The notes: a model not told the origin generated them from the sequence alone. 64,000 nt of DNA from Streptomyces sp. NBC_01429 (GCF_036231945.1 NZ_CP109599.1:3256501-3320500), one strand, 5' to 3'. Counted from the first letter of the stretch, positions 26,876 through 35,426 are shown. Numbers and translations are program-made.

Positions 26876-27422
26876 AGCGGCGCTGTCCACGGACGCGGTG
26901 GTCGGGATCGCGCTGCGGGTCCTGGACGAGGACGGCCCCGGCGCGCTGACCCTGTCGGCGGTGTCCGGCCGGGCGGGCGTCAGCACCCCGTCCCTGTACA
27001 AGCACGTGCGCAACCTCGCCGAGCTGCGCGCGCTCGTGTCGGCCCGCATCATGAACGACCTCGCGGACCAGGCCGGGCACGCGGTACTCGGGCGCTCCGC
27101 CGACGAGGCGATTCGCGCGTTCATGACGGCGTGGCGGAGCTACGCGCGCCACCATCCCCACCGCTACTCGGCGCTGATCCAGAGCCCCGACCCGCAGACG
27201 GCCGAGGCCGGGGCGCGGCTGATCGACATCATCACCGCCGCCCTCCGCGCCTACGGAATGGAGGACTCCGCCGCGATCCACGCGGCCCGGTGCCTGCGTG
27301 CGGCCGTCCACGGCTTCGCGGTCCTGGAGGCTCAGGGCGGCTTCGGCCTCCCCGAGAACCTGGACGACAGCTACGACCTGTTGATCCATGTGATGATCGC
27401 AGGTCTGCGGGCGCCGCGTTGA
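26868..27422 (+). CDS. TetR-family regulator with WHG-type C terminus
   Basis: A 184-aa TetR-family repressor. The N-terminal HTH spans about 8-55 with LSAVSGRAGVSTPSLYKHV; the C-terminal region HAARCLRAAVHGFAVLEAQGGFG matches the WHG-type ligand domain. It starts inside the end of the upstream hydrolase gene (8-nt overlap, AGGAG upstream of ATG 26868) and is presumably co-expressed with it and autoregulated. Ligand unknown. A truncated AraC-type regulator fragment follows directly. Confidence 0.9.
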   Translation: MARAALSTDAVVGIALRVLDEDGPGALTLSAVSGRAGVSTPSLYKHVRNLAELRALVSARIMNDLADQAGHAVLGRSADEAIRAFMTAWRSYARHHPHRYSALIQSPDPQTAEAGARLIDIITAALRAYGMEDSAAIHAARCLRAAVHGFAVLEAQGGFGLPENLDDSYDLLIHVMIAGLRAPR

Positions 27423-27477
27423 TCAGCGCGTGCGGCGCCGACGCCGTCGACCGGTAGACCGGCAGGCCCCGCCGTAG

Positions 27478-27888
27478 CCGTCGCACCGGGACGGCGGCCA
27501 GGCGCAGTACATCCCACGCCCGCTGCCCGAGACGCGGGTGGCGACCACCGCCGCCGCCAGGGCCTGGGCGCTGGACCGGCTGCATCTGCCGATCCAGCTG
27601 CGCGACCTGGCGGAGCGGGAGTCGATGTCCGTACGGACGTTCACGCGCCGCTTCCGCGAGGAGGCCGGGATCAGCCCCGGCCAGTGGCTGGTGCGGCAAC
27701 GCATCGAACGGGCGCGGCAGTTGCTGGAATTGACGGACAGGTCGGTCGACCAGGTGGCGCGGGACGCGGGGTTCGGTACGGCGCAGTCGATGCGCCAGCA
27801 CCTCCAGTCGGCGCTGGGCGTGCCGCCGACCGTCTACCGGCGCACGTTCCGCGCCCGGACCCCGGAGAGTGGCCGGTCAGGCGTCTGA
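27478..27888 (+). pseudogene. GlxA/AraC-family regulator fragment
   Basis: From 27478 the frame reads HRDGGQAQYI and then a complete AraC double helix-turn-helix (LRDLAERESMSVRTFTRRF and VDQVARDAGFGTAQSMRQH), as in the C-terminal third of GlxA-family proteins. The usual N-terminal DJ-1/PfpI domain of about 200 residues is absent: an in-frame TAG lies at 27475-27477 and the upstream TetR gene ends at 27422. A GTG at 27538 could still give a 116-aa DNA-binding protein, but no ribosome site precedes it. An intact GlxA-family gene exists at 60362-61312. Confidence 0.7.
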
Positions 27889-27930
27889 TGCATACTCCCT
27901 CAGTCTTTTCCAAGAGGGGGGAAATTCACT

Positions 27931-29574
27931 ATGGGGGCGTCTCTCCGGGCGCTGCGCGCGCTCGCGCTGCTGGCCGGATTCCATCTGCTGGGCTTCGTCG
28001 TGCTGGCCACGCTCGCGGGCGCGGACTACGCGCTCTTCCGCTGGGCACCGGCCTCGCTCGCGGTCAAGCTGACCGTGGTGTCGCTGCTGCTCGCGATACC
28101 CGTGGTGCGGGGCATGTTCATGCTGGGCGGACGGGGCCCGGACGACTATCCGTCCGGGCTGCCGGCCGACCCGGACACCGAGCCGGAACTCTGGCGCACC
28201 GTAAGGGAGTTGGCCGAGCAGGTCGGCACCAGGGCGCCGGATGCGATCGTGCTCACCGCCGAGGTGAACGCGGCGGTCACCGAGGAGGCCCGGCTGCTGG
28301 GCCTGCTCCCGGGCCGCCGGCTGCTGTTCCTGGGCGTACCGCTGCTCCAGGGGCTCGACCAGGCGCAGCTGCGCTCGGTCGTCGCCCATGAGCTGGGCCA
28401 CTACTCGAACTCCGACACCCGGCTCGGCCCGGCGATCCGGCGCGGGCGCGATCAGATGCTCGGCACCATAAGGGACTTCGAGGCGCGCGCGGACCGTACG
28501 CGGGACAAGGAGCGGGCGCGTCAGGAGCGCCGCAACGAGAAGCGGGCCGCCAAGGGCCGCTCGGCCCGCGAGGTCGACCCGGGCGGCGCGGGCTTCACGT
28601 ACCGCGCGCTGGCCCGGCTCTACACCGGCTACGCGAAGCTCTCCCTGCGCGCCACGCTGGCCGATGCCCGGCGGCAGGAGTACGCGGCCGACGCGACGGC
28701 CGCCCGGATCGCCGGCCGGGACGCCACCGCGGCGGCGCTGCGCGAGATTCCGGTGCTGGACTCCGCGCACGGTTTCTACCTCCGGTCGTACGCGCTGATG
28801 GGCACGGACTCCGGGCTGCTCCCGCCGCGCGGCGCGGTGTTCGGCGGCTTCGGGGAGCTGCTCAGCGCCCGCGCGCTGCAACTGCTGCCGCTGCGGGACG
28901 AGTTGCCGGACGAGCAGGTTTCCCCGTACGACTCGCACCCGCCGGTCGCCGACCGGGTACGGCGGATCGAGGAGCTGCCGCCGTCACCGGTGGAGTCCCC
29001 GGCCGCCGGGACGGGCGGGACCGCCGGGGCGGGCGGTGGCAAGGGATCCGCGCTGGATCTCCTGACCGGTCCCGCGCGCACGCTGGCGGAGCTGGAGGAG
29101 GCGGTGCTGACGCCGGACGCGCGGGCCATGCGCCGCGCGGCCGACTGGCCGGAGCTGCTGACGGAGTCCTCGCGTGCCCGGCTCGGCGCCCTGGACTCGC
29201 CGTTGCACCGGGCGCTGGCCGACTACACCGGGGACCTGCCGACCATGGCGGTGCTGCTCAGGGTGATCGACGACGGCCAGCTGTGGCAGCTCGCCAGAAG
29301 GCTGCCGCTCTCCGACCGGACGGCCGAGGTCACCGGCCGGGCCTTCCAGGAGCTGGTCCGCCCGGCCCTGGCGAACGGCGTCACGGGGATGGTCCTGGCC
29401 GAACTGGCCGGACGGTCCCGGCTGAGCTGGACGTTCTCCTGGTCCGAGGCGGCGGAGGTACGGCTGGCGCCCGAGGGTGCCGAGCACGATCCGGAGGCCG
29501 CGGTCGCCGCGGCGCTGGCCGACCGGCCGGACACCGAACCGCTCAAGCGGCTCCTGCTGGACCCGGCGCGGTGA
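27931..29574 (+). CDS. M48-family membrane metalloprotease
   Basis: A 547-aa zinc peptidase. Two N-terminal membrane segments (about 8-32 and 43-62) are followed by the peptidase domain with HELGH at 153-157 and the third zinc ligand Glu in RRQEYAADATAARIAG, as in HtpX/Ste24-type M48 enzymes. A charged insertion of Arg/Lys/Glu (about 185-215) separates the two halves. The last 190 residues form an additional soluble domain. GAGGGGGG precedes ATG 27931. M48 proteases act in membrane protein quality control. The TPR-like gene at 29732 follows on the same strand and may be in the same operon. Confidence 0.88.
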   Translation: MGASLRALRALALLAGFHLLGFVVLATLAGADYALFRWAPASLAVKLTVVSLLLAIPVVRGMFMLGGRGPDDYPSGLPADPDTEPELWRTVRELAEQVGTRAPDAIVLTAEVNAAVTEEARLLGLLPGRRLLFLGVPLLQGLDQAQLRSVVAHELGHYSNSDTRLGPAIRRGRDQMLGTIRDFEARADRTRDKERARQERRNEKRAAKGRSAREVDPGGAGFTYRALARLYTGYAKLSLRATLADARRQEYAADATAARIAGRDATAAALREIPVLDSAHGFYLRSYALMGTDSGLLPPRGAVFGGFGELLSARALQLLPLRDELPDEQVSPYDSHPPVADRVRRIEELPPSPVESPAAGTGGTAGAGGGKGSALDLLTGPARTLAELEEAVLTPDARAMRRAADWPELLTESSRARLGALDSPLHRALADYTGDLPTMAVLLRVIDDGQLWQLARRLPLSDRTAEVTGRAFQELVRPALANGVTGMVLAELAGRSRLSWTFSWSEAAEVRLAPEGAEHDPEAAVAAALADRPDTEPLKRLLLDPAR

Positions 29575-29731
29575 GCCGGGCGCGACGGGGGCGGCGGCTG
29601 CTCGCCGTCCCCCGCTCCGTACGCCTGCGTCCCCCGCCACCCGCCTCACCGGCCCCACCGGCCCCACCGGCAGCCGTGTCCCCGGTGGCCCCAGTATCCC
29701 CCGAACCCGTATCGACGAAGGAACCCGCGTC

Positions 29732-30865
29732 ATGCTCGTCGCCCTGATCATCCTGCTGTCCCTCGGCTGCCTCTTCCTGCTCGTGAAGCTGCTGGCCTGG
29801 GACGTGTACGTGGTGACGTTCGTCCAGGAGTTCCGCAAGGAGATGCGGGGCGAGTCCGACGGCTCCGCGTCCGGGCTGTCCCCGGAGAGCGCGGAGCTGG
29901 GATTCCTGCCGCCCGAGCGGCAGAACACCGACCGCGTCGCGCCCCCTTCGGCCGGACTGACCGCCGCCCAGCGCGCCGTGGAGGCCGGCGACTGGCGCCC
30001 GTTGGCCGAACTGCTGGCCGCCACCCGGAGCAGCACGGCCACCGGCACCGGCCCCGACTGGGAGCACCGCAGCATGTACGTCGGCATCTTCGGCGGCCTC
30101 GCCGCCAAGGACGACGGCTGGCTGGCGGAGTGGGAGGCGGAGCGCCCCGACGACCCGGACGCCGCCGTGCTGCGCGCCCGGTCCACGGTCACCCTCGCCT
30201 GGGACATCCGGGGGGCGAAACGCGCCCAGTACACCAGCGGTGAGCAGTTCGCCGGGTTCCACCGGGTGCTGAAGCGTTCCGTCGAGGAGTGCGCCAGGGC
30301 CGCCGAGCTGGCGCCGGACGACCCGACCCCGTACATCGTCGAGACGTGGACCGCGCTCGGCCTCGGCTATCCGCACGCCCGGATGGACCGGCTCTGGAAG
30401 GAGATCGTCCAGCGGGCGCCGCACCACTACGAGGCGCACTTCTCGGCGCTCCAGTACTGGTGCGAGAAGTGGCGCGGCTCGCAGGAGCTGGCCCGCGACT
30501 TCGCGGCGCGGGCGGCGGCCGACGCGCCGCTGGGCAGTCTGCTGCGGATCCTCCCGCTGATCGCCCACTACGAGCACCGCCTGGACACCGAGGACTACGG
30601 GCCGGAGCGCGGCGAGGAGGCGCGCGCCCTGGTGAACGCCGCGCTGCCCGACGCGGCGGCGGCCGATCCGGCCCATCCGCGGCTGCCGGAGGTACGGCAC
30701 CTGCTGGCGTACTACCTGTGCGTACAGGACCGGGACGAGGCGGCCGTGGAGATGTTCCGGCAGGTGGACGGGTATATCGACGCCCTGCCGTGGCGCTACC
30801 GCACGGACAAGGCGGAGGAGTTCTGCCGCCTGCGGGACCTGAGCGTGGCGGCGGTGGCCGGCTGA
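29732..30865 (+). CDS. Membrane-anchored TPR-like hypothetical protein
   Basis: A 377-aa protein with one N-terminal membrane segment (LVALIILLSLGCLFLLVKLLAW) and a long cytoplasmic helical domain. Repeated helix pairs such as RVLKRSVEECARAAELAPDDPTPYIVE, ARMDRLWKEIVQRAPHHYEAHFSAL and RDEAAVEMFRQVDGY have the look of tetratricopeptide repeats, so it may act as a scaffold. ATG 29732 has AAGGA about 10 nt upstream. It lies 157 bp after the M48 protease gene, and co-transcription would fit a role with it, but that is inference. Confidence 0.8.
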   Translation: MLVALIILLSLGCLFLLVKLLAWDVYVVTFVQEFRKEMRGESDGSASGLSPESAELGFLPPERQNTDRVAPPSAGLTAAQRAVEAGDWRPLAELLAATRSSTATGTGPDWEHRSMYVGIFGGLAAKDDGWLAEWEAERPDDPDAAVLRARSTVTLAWDIRGAKRAQYTSGEQFAGFHRVLKRSVEECARAAELAPDDPTPYIVETWTALGLGYPHARMDRLWKEIVQRAPHHYEAHFSALQYWCEKWRGSQELARDFAARAAADAPLGSLLRILPLIAHYEHRLDTEDYGPERGEEARALVNAALPDAAAADPAHPRLPEVRHLLAYYLCVQDRDEAAVEMFRQVDGYIDALPWRYRTDKAEEFCRLRDLSVAAVAG

Positions 30866-30935
30866 GCGCACCGCTCAGGGCGCAGGGCCCGGGGGAAAGG
30901 GCCCGAGGACAGGCCCCGCGGACAGGGCCCGATCC

Positions 30936-30995
30936 GTGTTCACCAGGTCGGTGGCGTGTTCACCAGCGCGGTGGCGTGTTCACCACGGCGGTACG
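30936..30995. repeat. Three 20-bp tandem repeats at a gene end
   Basis: GTGTTCACCAGGTCGGTGGC and two near-copies (30936-30955, 30956-30975, 30976-30995) overlap the stop codon of the minus-strand ATPase gene at 30980. They look like triplication of the last codons and adjoining DNA. Confidence 0.85.
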
Positions 30996-31477
30996 GCCCA
31001 CGACGGCTCGCGCACCACCGGGGCGAACGCGCCCGCGGGCACCTCGTCCTCGGCCGCGTCGGCGCCGTCGCACTTGCCGCCCCGGTCCACCTCGCACCAG
31101 ATGCGCTTGCCCGCGCCCTCCGGCTGCCAGCCCCACCGGTCGGCGAGCCCCTCGACCAGCTCCAGCCCCCGGCCGTTGGTGTCGTCGCCCTCGGCGTGGC
31201 GCGGACGCGGCGGGGCGGCGCTGGCGTCGGCGACCTCGACCCGTACGGTGCCCGCCTCGGCCCGGCCCGCGCCGAAGAGCATCCGCAGCACGGCCGGGCA
31301 GCCGGTGTGCACCACGGCGTTGGTGACCAGCTCGGAGATGAGCAGGATGAGCGCCTCGGCAACCGGCTCGTCGTCCTCCATCCCGGAACCGACGAGCCGC
31401 GAACGGGCCCATCTACGGGCTCGCCCCACCTCCGCGGGGTCGGGCCCGACCTCCAACTGCACCTGAAGCACCTGCAC
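30980..31477 (-). CDS. RsbW-like ATP-binding protein (HATPase_c_2)
   Basis: A 165-aa GHKL ATPase-domain protein of the anti-sigma-factor kinase type that is very abundant in Streptomyces. N-box ELVTNAVVHTG and G-boxes VADASAAPP and TNGRGLELVEGLADRWG are present. Such proteins bind a sigma factor or phosphorylate an STAS antagonist; the nearest STAS gene is at 32605-32979. GTG 31477 is the probable start, but the ribosome site is weak and GTG 31471 is possible. The C terminus ends inside a triplicated 20-bp repeat. Confidence 0.86.
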   Translation of the reverse strand: MQVLQVQLEVGPDPAEVGRARRWARSRLVGSGMEDDEPVAEALILLISELVTNAVVHTGCPAVLRMLFGAGRAEAGTVRVEVADASAAPPRPRHAEGDDTNGRGLELVEGLADRWGWQPEGAGKRIWCEVDRGGKCDGADAAEDEVPAGAFAPVVREPSWAVPPW

Positions 31478-31538
31478 CGCTCACACCATCCGAACCGGCG
31501 GACACATCGCCTCGCGCCTCGACAAGGTCTGCAAAAGG

Positions 31539-31553
31539 ATCACGGAACGTGAT
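31539..31553. promoter_or_regulatory. 15-bp perfect dyad upstream of the ATPase gene
   Basis: ATCACGGAACGTGAT has exact 6-bp arms around GAA, 62 bp before the ATPase start. It is operator-like in size and symmetry. The 556-bp gap 31478-32033 otherwise holds only a doubtful small ORF. Confidence 0.35.
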
Positions 31554-31634
31554 TTCCCTGCGAGACAGCATGGTTGACGTACAGTCACCGCAACAAGCGC
31601 TTCGGGCATATTCCAGCGCGAAGGAGTACGCGTA

Positions 31635-31820
31635 GTGCATACTGTGCGACGCACATTGCGGCGAGTCGAACGCGGGCGCGCACGGCGCCCTTCCGGCGCG
31701 CGAGCGGCGCACATTCGCGCCCCCGGCGCCGCCGTACCGGCAACACCGCGACCGCCGCGCCCCACTAGCTCTCGCACCCCACGGAGCGTACCGGAGCGCG
31801 GACGCGACTCCGGCCTGTGA
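31635..31820 (+). CDS. Doubtful small basic protein
   Basis: A 61-aa frame rich in Arg and Pro from GTG 31635, preceded by AAGGAG at a good distance (about 9 nt). Third-position GC is only moderate for this genome and I recognise no homologue, so the ribosome site is the only positive evidence. It lies in the 556-bp gap between the RsbW-like ATPase and the EF-hand gene. Confidence 0.3.
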   Translation: MHTVRRTLRRVERGRARRPSGARAAHIRAPGAAVPATPRPPRPTSSRTPRSVPERGRDSGL

Positions 31821-32033
31821 CGGACCCCCGTAAGGACACAACCCGGTATCGACCTCGGCCGCCGCGCTCCGCCACGCACAGTGACGTACGGCAGTGCCAT
31901 GGCCAAGGCTTCACGACCTCCGTACGTATGTACGTGGCGTACAGGGGTGTGCGTGACGCACGGAGACGAAAGGGGCGCGAGGGAAGAAGGGAAGACGCGA
32001 GGGAGGGGCGGGGCCGTACCCGGCCCGGTCCCG

Positions 32034-32546
32034 TCAGGGCTCCGGCGTCACGTAGTACCCGGCGAGGCCCGTGAGGATCTCCGCCTCCTGGATCCTGCCG
32101 TCACCGTCCACGTCCAGGTCCAGCGCCACCCGCCGCGCCGCCTCCTCCTCGACGCCCAGCACCCGCAGCGCGCGCCGGGCCGCCGCCGGGGTCACCCCGC
32201 CGCCGTCCTCGTCGGCCACGGCGATCGCGGCGTGCAGGAACGGGCGGGCGATCTCGGCGAAGCGCTCGGGGTTGTCGCGCAGCCGCTTGACCGCGCCCGT
32301 CACGAACTCCTGGCGGCTGACCCGCTGGTCGCCGTCCACGTCCGCGATCCCGGCCATGCCCTGCCAGAACGCCTCCGCACCGCTGTACAGCGCCTGCCCC
32401 TTGTCGGAGCGGGCGGTCGTACCGAACTCGGCGAGGAGTGCCGCCGCGGCGCCGCTGAAGTCCTCGCGGTCGATGTAGCCGCTGCCGTCCTGGTCGAATG
32501 CCGCGAACCGGGAGGCGATCTTGGCCTCGTACTCTGCGCTGTCCAT
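32034..32546 (-). CDS. EF-hand calcium-binding protein
   Basis: A 170-aa calerythrin/calmodulin-like protein. Three good EF-hand loops are visible: residues 18-29 (DQDGSGYIDRED), 69-80 (DVDGDQRVSRQE) and 145-156 (DVDGDGRIQEAE). A fourth site near 112-123 (DEDGGGVTP) lacks the terminal acidic ligand and is probably silent, the usual arrangement in actinobacterial sarcoplasmic-type calcium-binding proteins. It is cytoplasmic, with no signal peptide. ATG 32546 begins right before the first EF helix. Likely a calcium buffer or sensor; Streptomyces use such proteins in development. Confidence 0.92.
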   Translation of the reverse strand: MDSAEYEAKIASRFAAFDQDGSGYIDREDFSGAAAALLAEFGTTARSDKGQALYSGAEAFWQGMAGIADVDGDQRVSRQEFVTGAVKRLRDNPERFAEIARPFLHAAIAVADEDGGGVTPAAARRALRVLGVEEEAARRVALDLDVDGDGRIQEAEILTGLAGYYVTPEP

Positions 32547-32604
32547 GCCCGGAGCGTACGACGGCGGTGGGGCCGCGTGTGCCCGGTTCCCCCCGACGGG
32601 GGGG

Positions 32605-32979
32605 CTACGCGGAGAGCGGCTGGGTGGATTCGTCCACGGCGGAGGGCACATCCGGGTACACCTCGAAGAGACGACGTACCCCGAGCGCCGCGAGCACCCG
32701 GTTGACGTGCGACCCCGCCTCCATGCCCAGGGCGGGCAGGATGAGATGGAGCCGCCCCCGGCAGGAGTGGAGCAGTCTGCGGGAGGCGATCAGCACACCG
32801 ACCCCGCTGGAGTCGCAGAAGAACACCTGCGAGAGGTCGAGCACCAGTTCGTGCCGGCCCGCCGCGACCGCGTCGTGGACGCGCTGGCGCACTTCCGGCG
32901 AGGTCATGAGATCCAGTTCCCCGGTGATGTGCAGCACGGTCCACTCACCCTGCCGGGACTCGTCCACCTTGAGCGTCAC
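32605..32979 (-). CDS. STAS-domain anti-sigma factor antagonist
   Basis: A 124-aa SpoIIAA/BldG-like protein. The phosphorylatable serine is in the canonical motif FFCDSSGVGVLIAS, and ITGELDLMTSPEVRQ is the typical N-terminal strand. GTG 32979 is favoured, with GGAAAGG 9-15 nt upstream; a longer in-frame version would add 48 non-conserved residues. It would compete for an anti-sigma kinase, possibly the ATPase at 30980-31477, releasing a sigma factor. The EF-hand gene follows 58 bp downstream and the sigma factor gene is divergent at 33328. Pairings within the group are inference. Confidence 0.9.
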   Translation of the reverse strand: MTLKVDESRQGEWTVLHITGELDLMTSPEVRQRVHDAVAAGRHELVLDLSQVFFCDSSGVGVLIASRRLLHSCRGRLHLILPALGMEAGSHVNRVLAALGVRRLFEVYPDVPSAVDESTQPLSA

Positions 32980-33327
32980 GCGCCTGGACCTTTCCTCTGG
33001 CCGATCCGGGAGAGATGCTCCGGATACCGCGTCGGGATACGGGTGCCCCGCCCGGCAGGCACTGCCGGTCGCGGCGCTGGCTCCGGACCGCGTAGGAGTG
33101 ATCCGGAAGATGTCCTTCCTCATGCGGCGACTGCCCCGCCCCGCTCCCTCGAAACGTCGCGATCGCGGCCTCCCCGGGCCGGCGCCTCACCCGGGCAGCA
33201 CCTCGGTCATGAGTACCCACCTCAATACCCATCCGCGCCGCCGCCTACCCTGCCTGACGCCCCTGGGGGCGCACTTGCCTGAAAGGGGCGTGCGTTTTCG
33301 GCACGGCCCACTACATTCGGGGGAACG
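32980..33327. other. Divergent promoter region, STAS and sigma genes
   Basis: This 348-bp gap has no gene that I can support. It separates the STAS antagonist (minus) from the sigma factor (plus) and should carry promoters for both. GGGGGAA at 33319-33325 serves the sigma start. I see no convincing -35/-10 pair or repeat. Confidence 0.35.
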
Positions 33328-33987
33328 GTGGACTTCGACATCATGGTGGGCGGGCGGGTCGCGCAGAGGAACAGAGCAGGGGGTCGTATGGCGAAGGACT
33401 GTCCACCCCGCTGGGACCGCAGGATGCAGCAGCGGATGGCCCGGGGCGAGGCGGCGGCGCTCGGTGAGCTGTACGACCGGTACGCGCCGCTGGTGCACAA
33501 CCTCGCCCACCGCGTGCTCGACGACGACGCGGCGGCCGACCGCGTCACACGCGAGGTTTTCGGACATCTCTGGGAGAACCCGGATACGTACGACCCCCGG
33601 CAGGGCTCGATCAGGTCCTGGGTGGCGAATGTCACACAGGAGTTGGCCATACAGCGGCTGAGGCAGACGGAGGCCGCGGCGTACGAGGCGAGCGGCGCGG
33701 CCTCGGAGGAGCAGCTCGCGGAGCTGGAGGAGAAGATACGCAGGGTCTCGGCCGCGGCCCGCGCGGACTACATCGTCAGCTCGATGCCCGCGCCGCTGTG
33801 GGACGCGCTGAAGCTGGCGTACTTCCAGCGCCGGGACTACCACCAGGCCGCGGCCGACCTCGGGGTCACGGAGGAGGAGGCGCGGCGCAGGCTGCGGCTC
33901 GGTCTCCAGCTGCTCTCGACGGCCAACACCCGGGCCGGCGAGGGCTTCTCACCGCCCGGCACTCCCGGAACCGGGCGCGCCCGGTGA
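33328..33987 (+). CDS. Sigma-70 family (ECF-like) factor
   Basis: A 219-aa protein with region 2 (GELYDRYAPLVHNLAHRVLDDDAAADRVTREVFGHLW) and a region-4-like helix-turn-helix (LKLAYFQRRDYHQAAADLGVTEEEARRRLRLGL). Region 4 is present but diverged, with DYHQAAADLGV replacing the usual LSYREIA. GTG 33328 has GGGGGAA close upstream; ATG 33388 is a second possibility and would remove 20 non-conserved residues. The stop overlaps the next start by 4 nt (GTGA), the standard sigma/anti-sigma coupling. Confidence 0.88.
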   Translation: MDFDIMVGGRVAQRNRAGGRMAKDCPPRWDRRMQQRMARGEAAALGELYDRYAPLVHNLAHRVLDDDAAADRVTREVFGHLWENPDTYDPRQGSIRSWVANVTQELAIQRLRQTEAAAYEASGAASEEQLAELEEKIRRVSAAARADYIVSSMPAPLWDALKLAYFQRRDYHQAAADLGVTEEEARRRLRLGLQLLSTANTRAGEGFSPPGTPGTGRAR

Positions 33988-35426
33988 CCGGCCCGCTGGA
34001 CGGCGGCTACCGGGGCGGCGGTGAGCCGGAGGAGCCCGCGGCCGTGCCGCGCATACCGGGCCCGCGGCCCGCCGCCGACGATCTGCCGCTCGGCCGGACA
34101 CCCCCGCCGTCACCGCCGTCACCGCCGTCGCCACCGACTCCGAAGACACCGCCGAGTCCGGCCCGGAAAACGGAACCGGAGCCGCCGGACCCGGATCTCA
34201 CCATGCCCGATCCCGAGCCGGCGCCCGATCCCGAGCCGGCGCCCGATCCCGATCCCGAGCCGGCGCCCGATCCCGATCCTGAGCCGACGCGCGAGGCGGC
34301 ACCCGACGTGACGACCGAGCCGAAGCCCGAGGTGGCGCACCACGTGCTCACGTCGCTGCTCGGCGCCTGGGCGCTCTCCGTCTGCTCGGCCGAGGAGACC
34401 ACCCTCGTCGAGGAGCACCTCACCGAGTGCGCGTCCTGCGCCGACGAGGCGCTCCGGCTGCGCGACGCGGTGGGGCTGCTGCACCCGGAGAGCAATCTGG
34501 ACCTCGACCCGCTGCTGCGCTCGCGCGTCCTGGAGAACTGCCTCGGCCTGCGTCCCGCCCGGATACCCGTGCCGGACTGGGCCGCCCCGTACGACGCCGA
34601 GACCGCCCGGCTCGACGCGCTGCTCCGGGACATACCCGACGCGGAGTGGCACGCGCCCGTCCGGCTCAAGTGGTTCGAGGGCGAGCGCAGCGCCGTCCGG
34701 CGGACCACCGTCGCCGGGGTTCTCGGCCATCTCCTGTCCGTGGACGGCCTGGTCGCCGGCGCGCTCGGGCTGGAGGACCCGCTCGGCCCGGACGCCCCGG
34801 TGGCGCCCGCCGCCCGTACCGAGCTGTTCTGGCGCGGCCGCACCCGGCCGCCCACCCGCTCGCTCCACGAACCGTGGCGCGAGCAGAGCCACACGCTCAT
34901 CCGCACGGTGTCCTTCGCCGGCCGCGGCGTGGCCGACCTGTCCGTCTCGTACGGCGACTTCGCGCTCCCGCTGCGGGACGCGCTGCTCGACCGGGCCTTC
35001 GAGTGCTGGGTGCACGGCGCTGACATCGCGGAGGCGGTGGACTATCCGTACGAGCCGCCCAGCGGCGCCCACCTGTTCGAGATGGTCGATCTGGCGGCCC
35101 GGCTGCTGCCCGCCGCCCTCGCCCTGCGCCGCCGCAGCGGGCTCGCGGGTCCGGCGAAGGATCTGGTGGCGGCGGGCGCCCCCGGCAGATCGCTGCGGCT
35201 GGTGGTGGAGGGGCCGGGCGGCGGTGACTGGCACATCGCGCTGGACTCGCCGGCGGCGATCGGCTCGCCCGAGCGCTCGGTGGGCTCGGTGGCGCTGGAC
35301 GCCGTCGAGTTCTGCCAGTTGGTGGCGGGCCGGGTGCCGCCGGAGGACGCGGCGGCGGGCCAGGAGGGCGACCGGGAGGCGATCAGGGACGTGCTGTTCG
35401 CGGCGGCGGCGATGAGCCGCCTCTGA
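33984..35426 (+). CDS. Zinc-finger anti-sigma-like protein fused to MDMPI-like domain
   Basis: A 480-aa protein translationally coupled to the sigma factor by a GTGA overlap. Order: Pro-rich region with PDPEPAPDP repeats (about 60-110), a zf-HC2-type zinc-binding motif EEHLTECASC (His-x3-Cys-x2-Cys) at about 145-155, then a maleylpyruvate-isomerase-like (DinB-fold) segment VRLKWFEGERSAVRRTTVAGVLGHLLSVDGLVAG and DALLDRAFECWVHGADIAEA. zf-HC2 proteins bind and silence ECF sigma factors; the enzyme-like domain may sense a thiol or metabolite. There is no membrane segment, so this is a cytoplasmic anti-sigma candidate. Confidence 0.82.
   Translation: MTGPLDGGYRGGGEPEEPAAVPRIPGPRPAADDLPLGRTPPPSPPSPPSPPTPKTPPSPARKTEPEPPDPDLTMPDPEPAPDPEPAPDPDPEPAPDPDPEPTREAAPDVTTEPKPEVAHHVLTSLLGAWALSVCSAEETTLVEEHLTECASCADEALRLRDAVGLLHPESNLDLDPLLRSRVLENCLGLRPARIPVPDWAAPYDAETARLDALLRDIPDAEWHAPVRLKWFEGERSAVRRTTVAGVLGHLLSVDGLVAGALGLEDPLGPDAPVAPAARTELFWRGRTRPPTRSLHEPWREQSHTLIRTVSFAGRGVADLSVSYGDFALPLRDALLDRAFECWVHGADIAEAVDYPYEPPSGAHLFEMVDLAARLLPAALALRRRSGLAGPAKDLVAAGAPGRSLRLVVEGPGGGDWHIALDSPAAIGSPERSVGSVALDAVEFCQLVAGRVPPEDAAAGQEGDREAIRDVLFAAAAMSRL
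34206..34289 (+). repeat. 18/24-bp in-frame repeats coding PDPEPA
   Basis: Two 18-bp units (CCCGATCCCGAGCCGGCG) followed by two 24-bp units with an extra CCCGAT encode the Pro/Asp/Glu linker of the anti-sigma-like protein. Units are multiples of three, so copy changes keep the frame. Confidence 0.85.
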
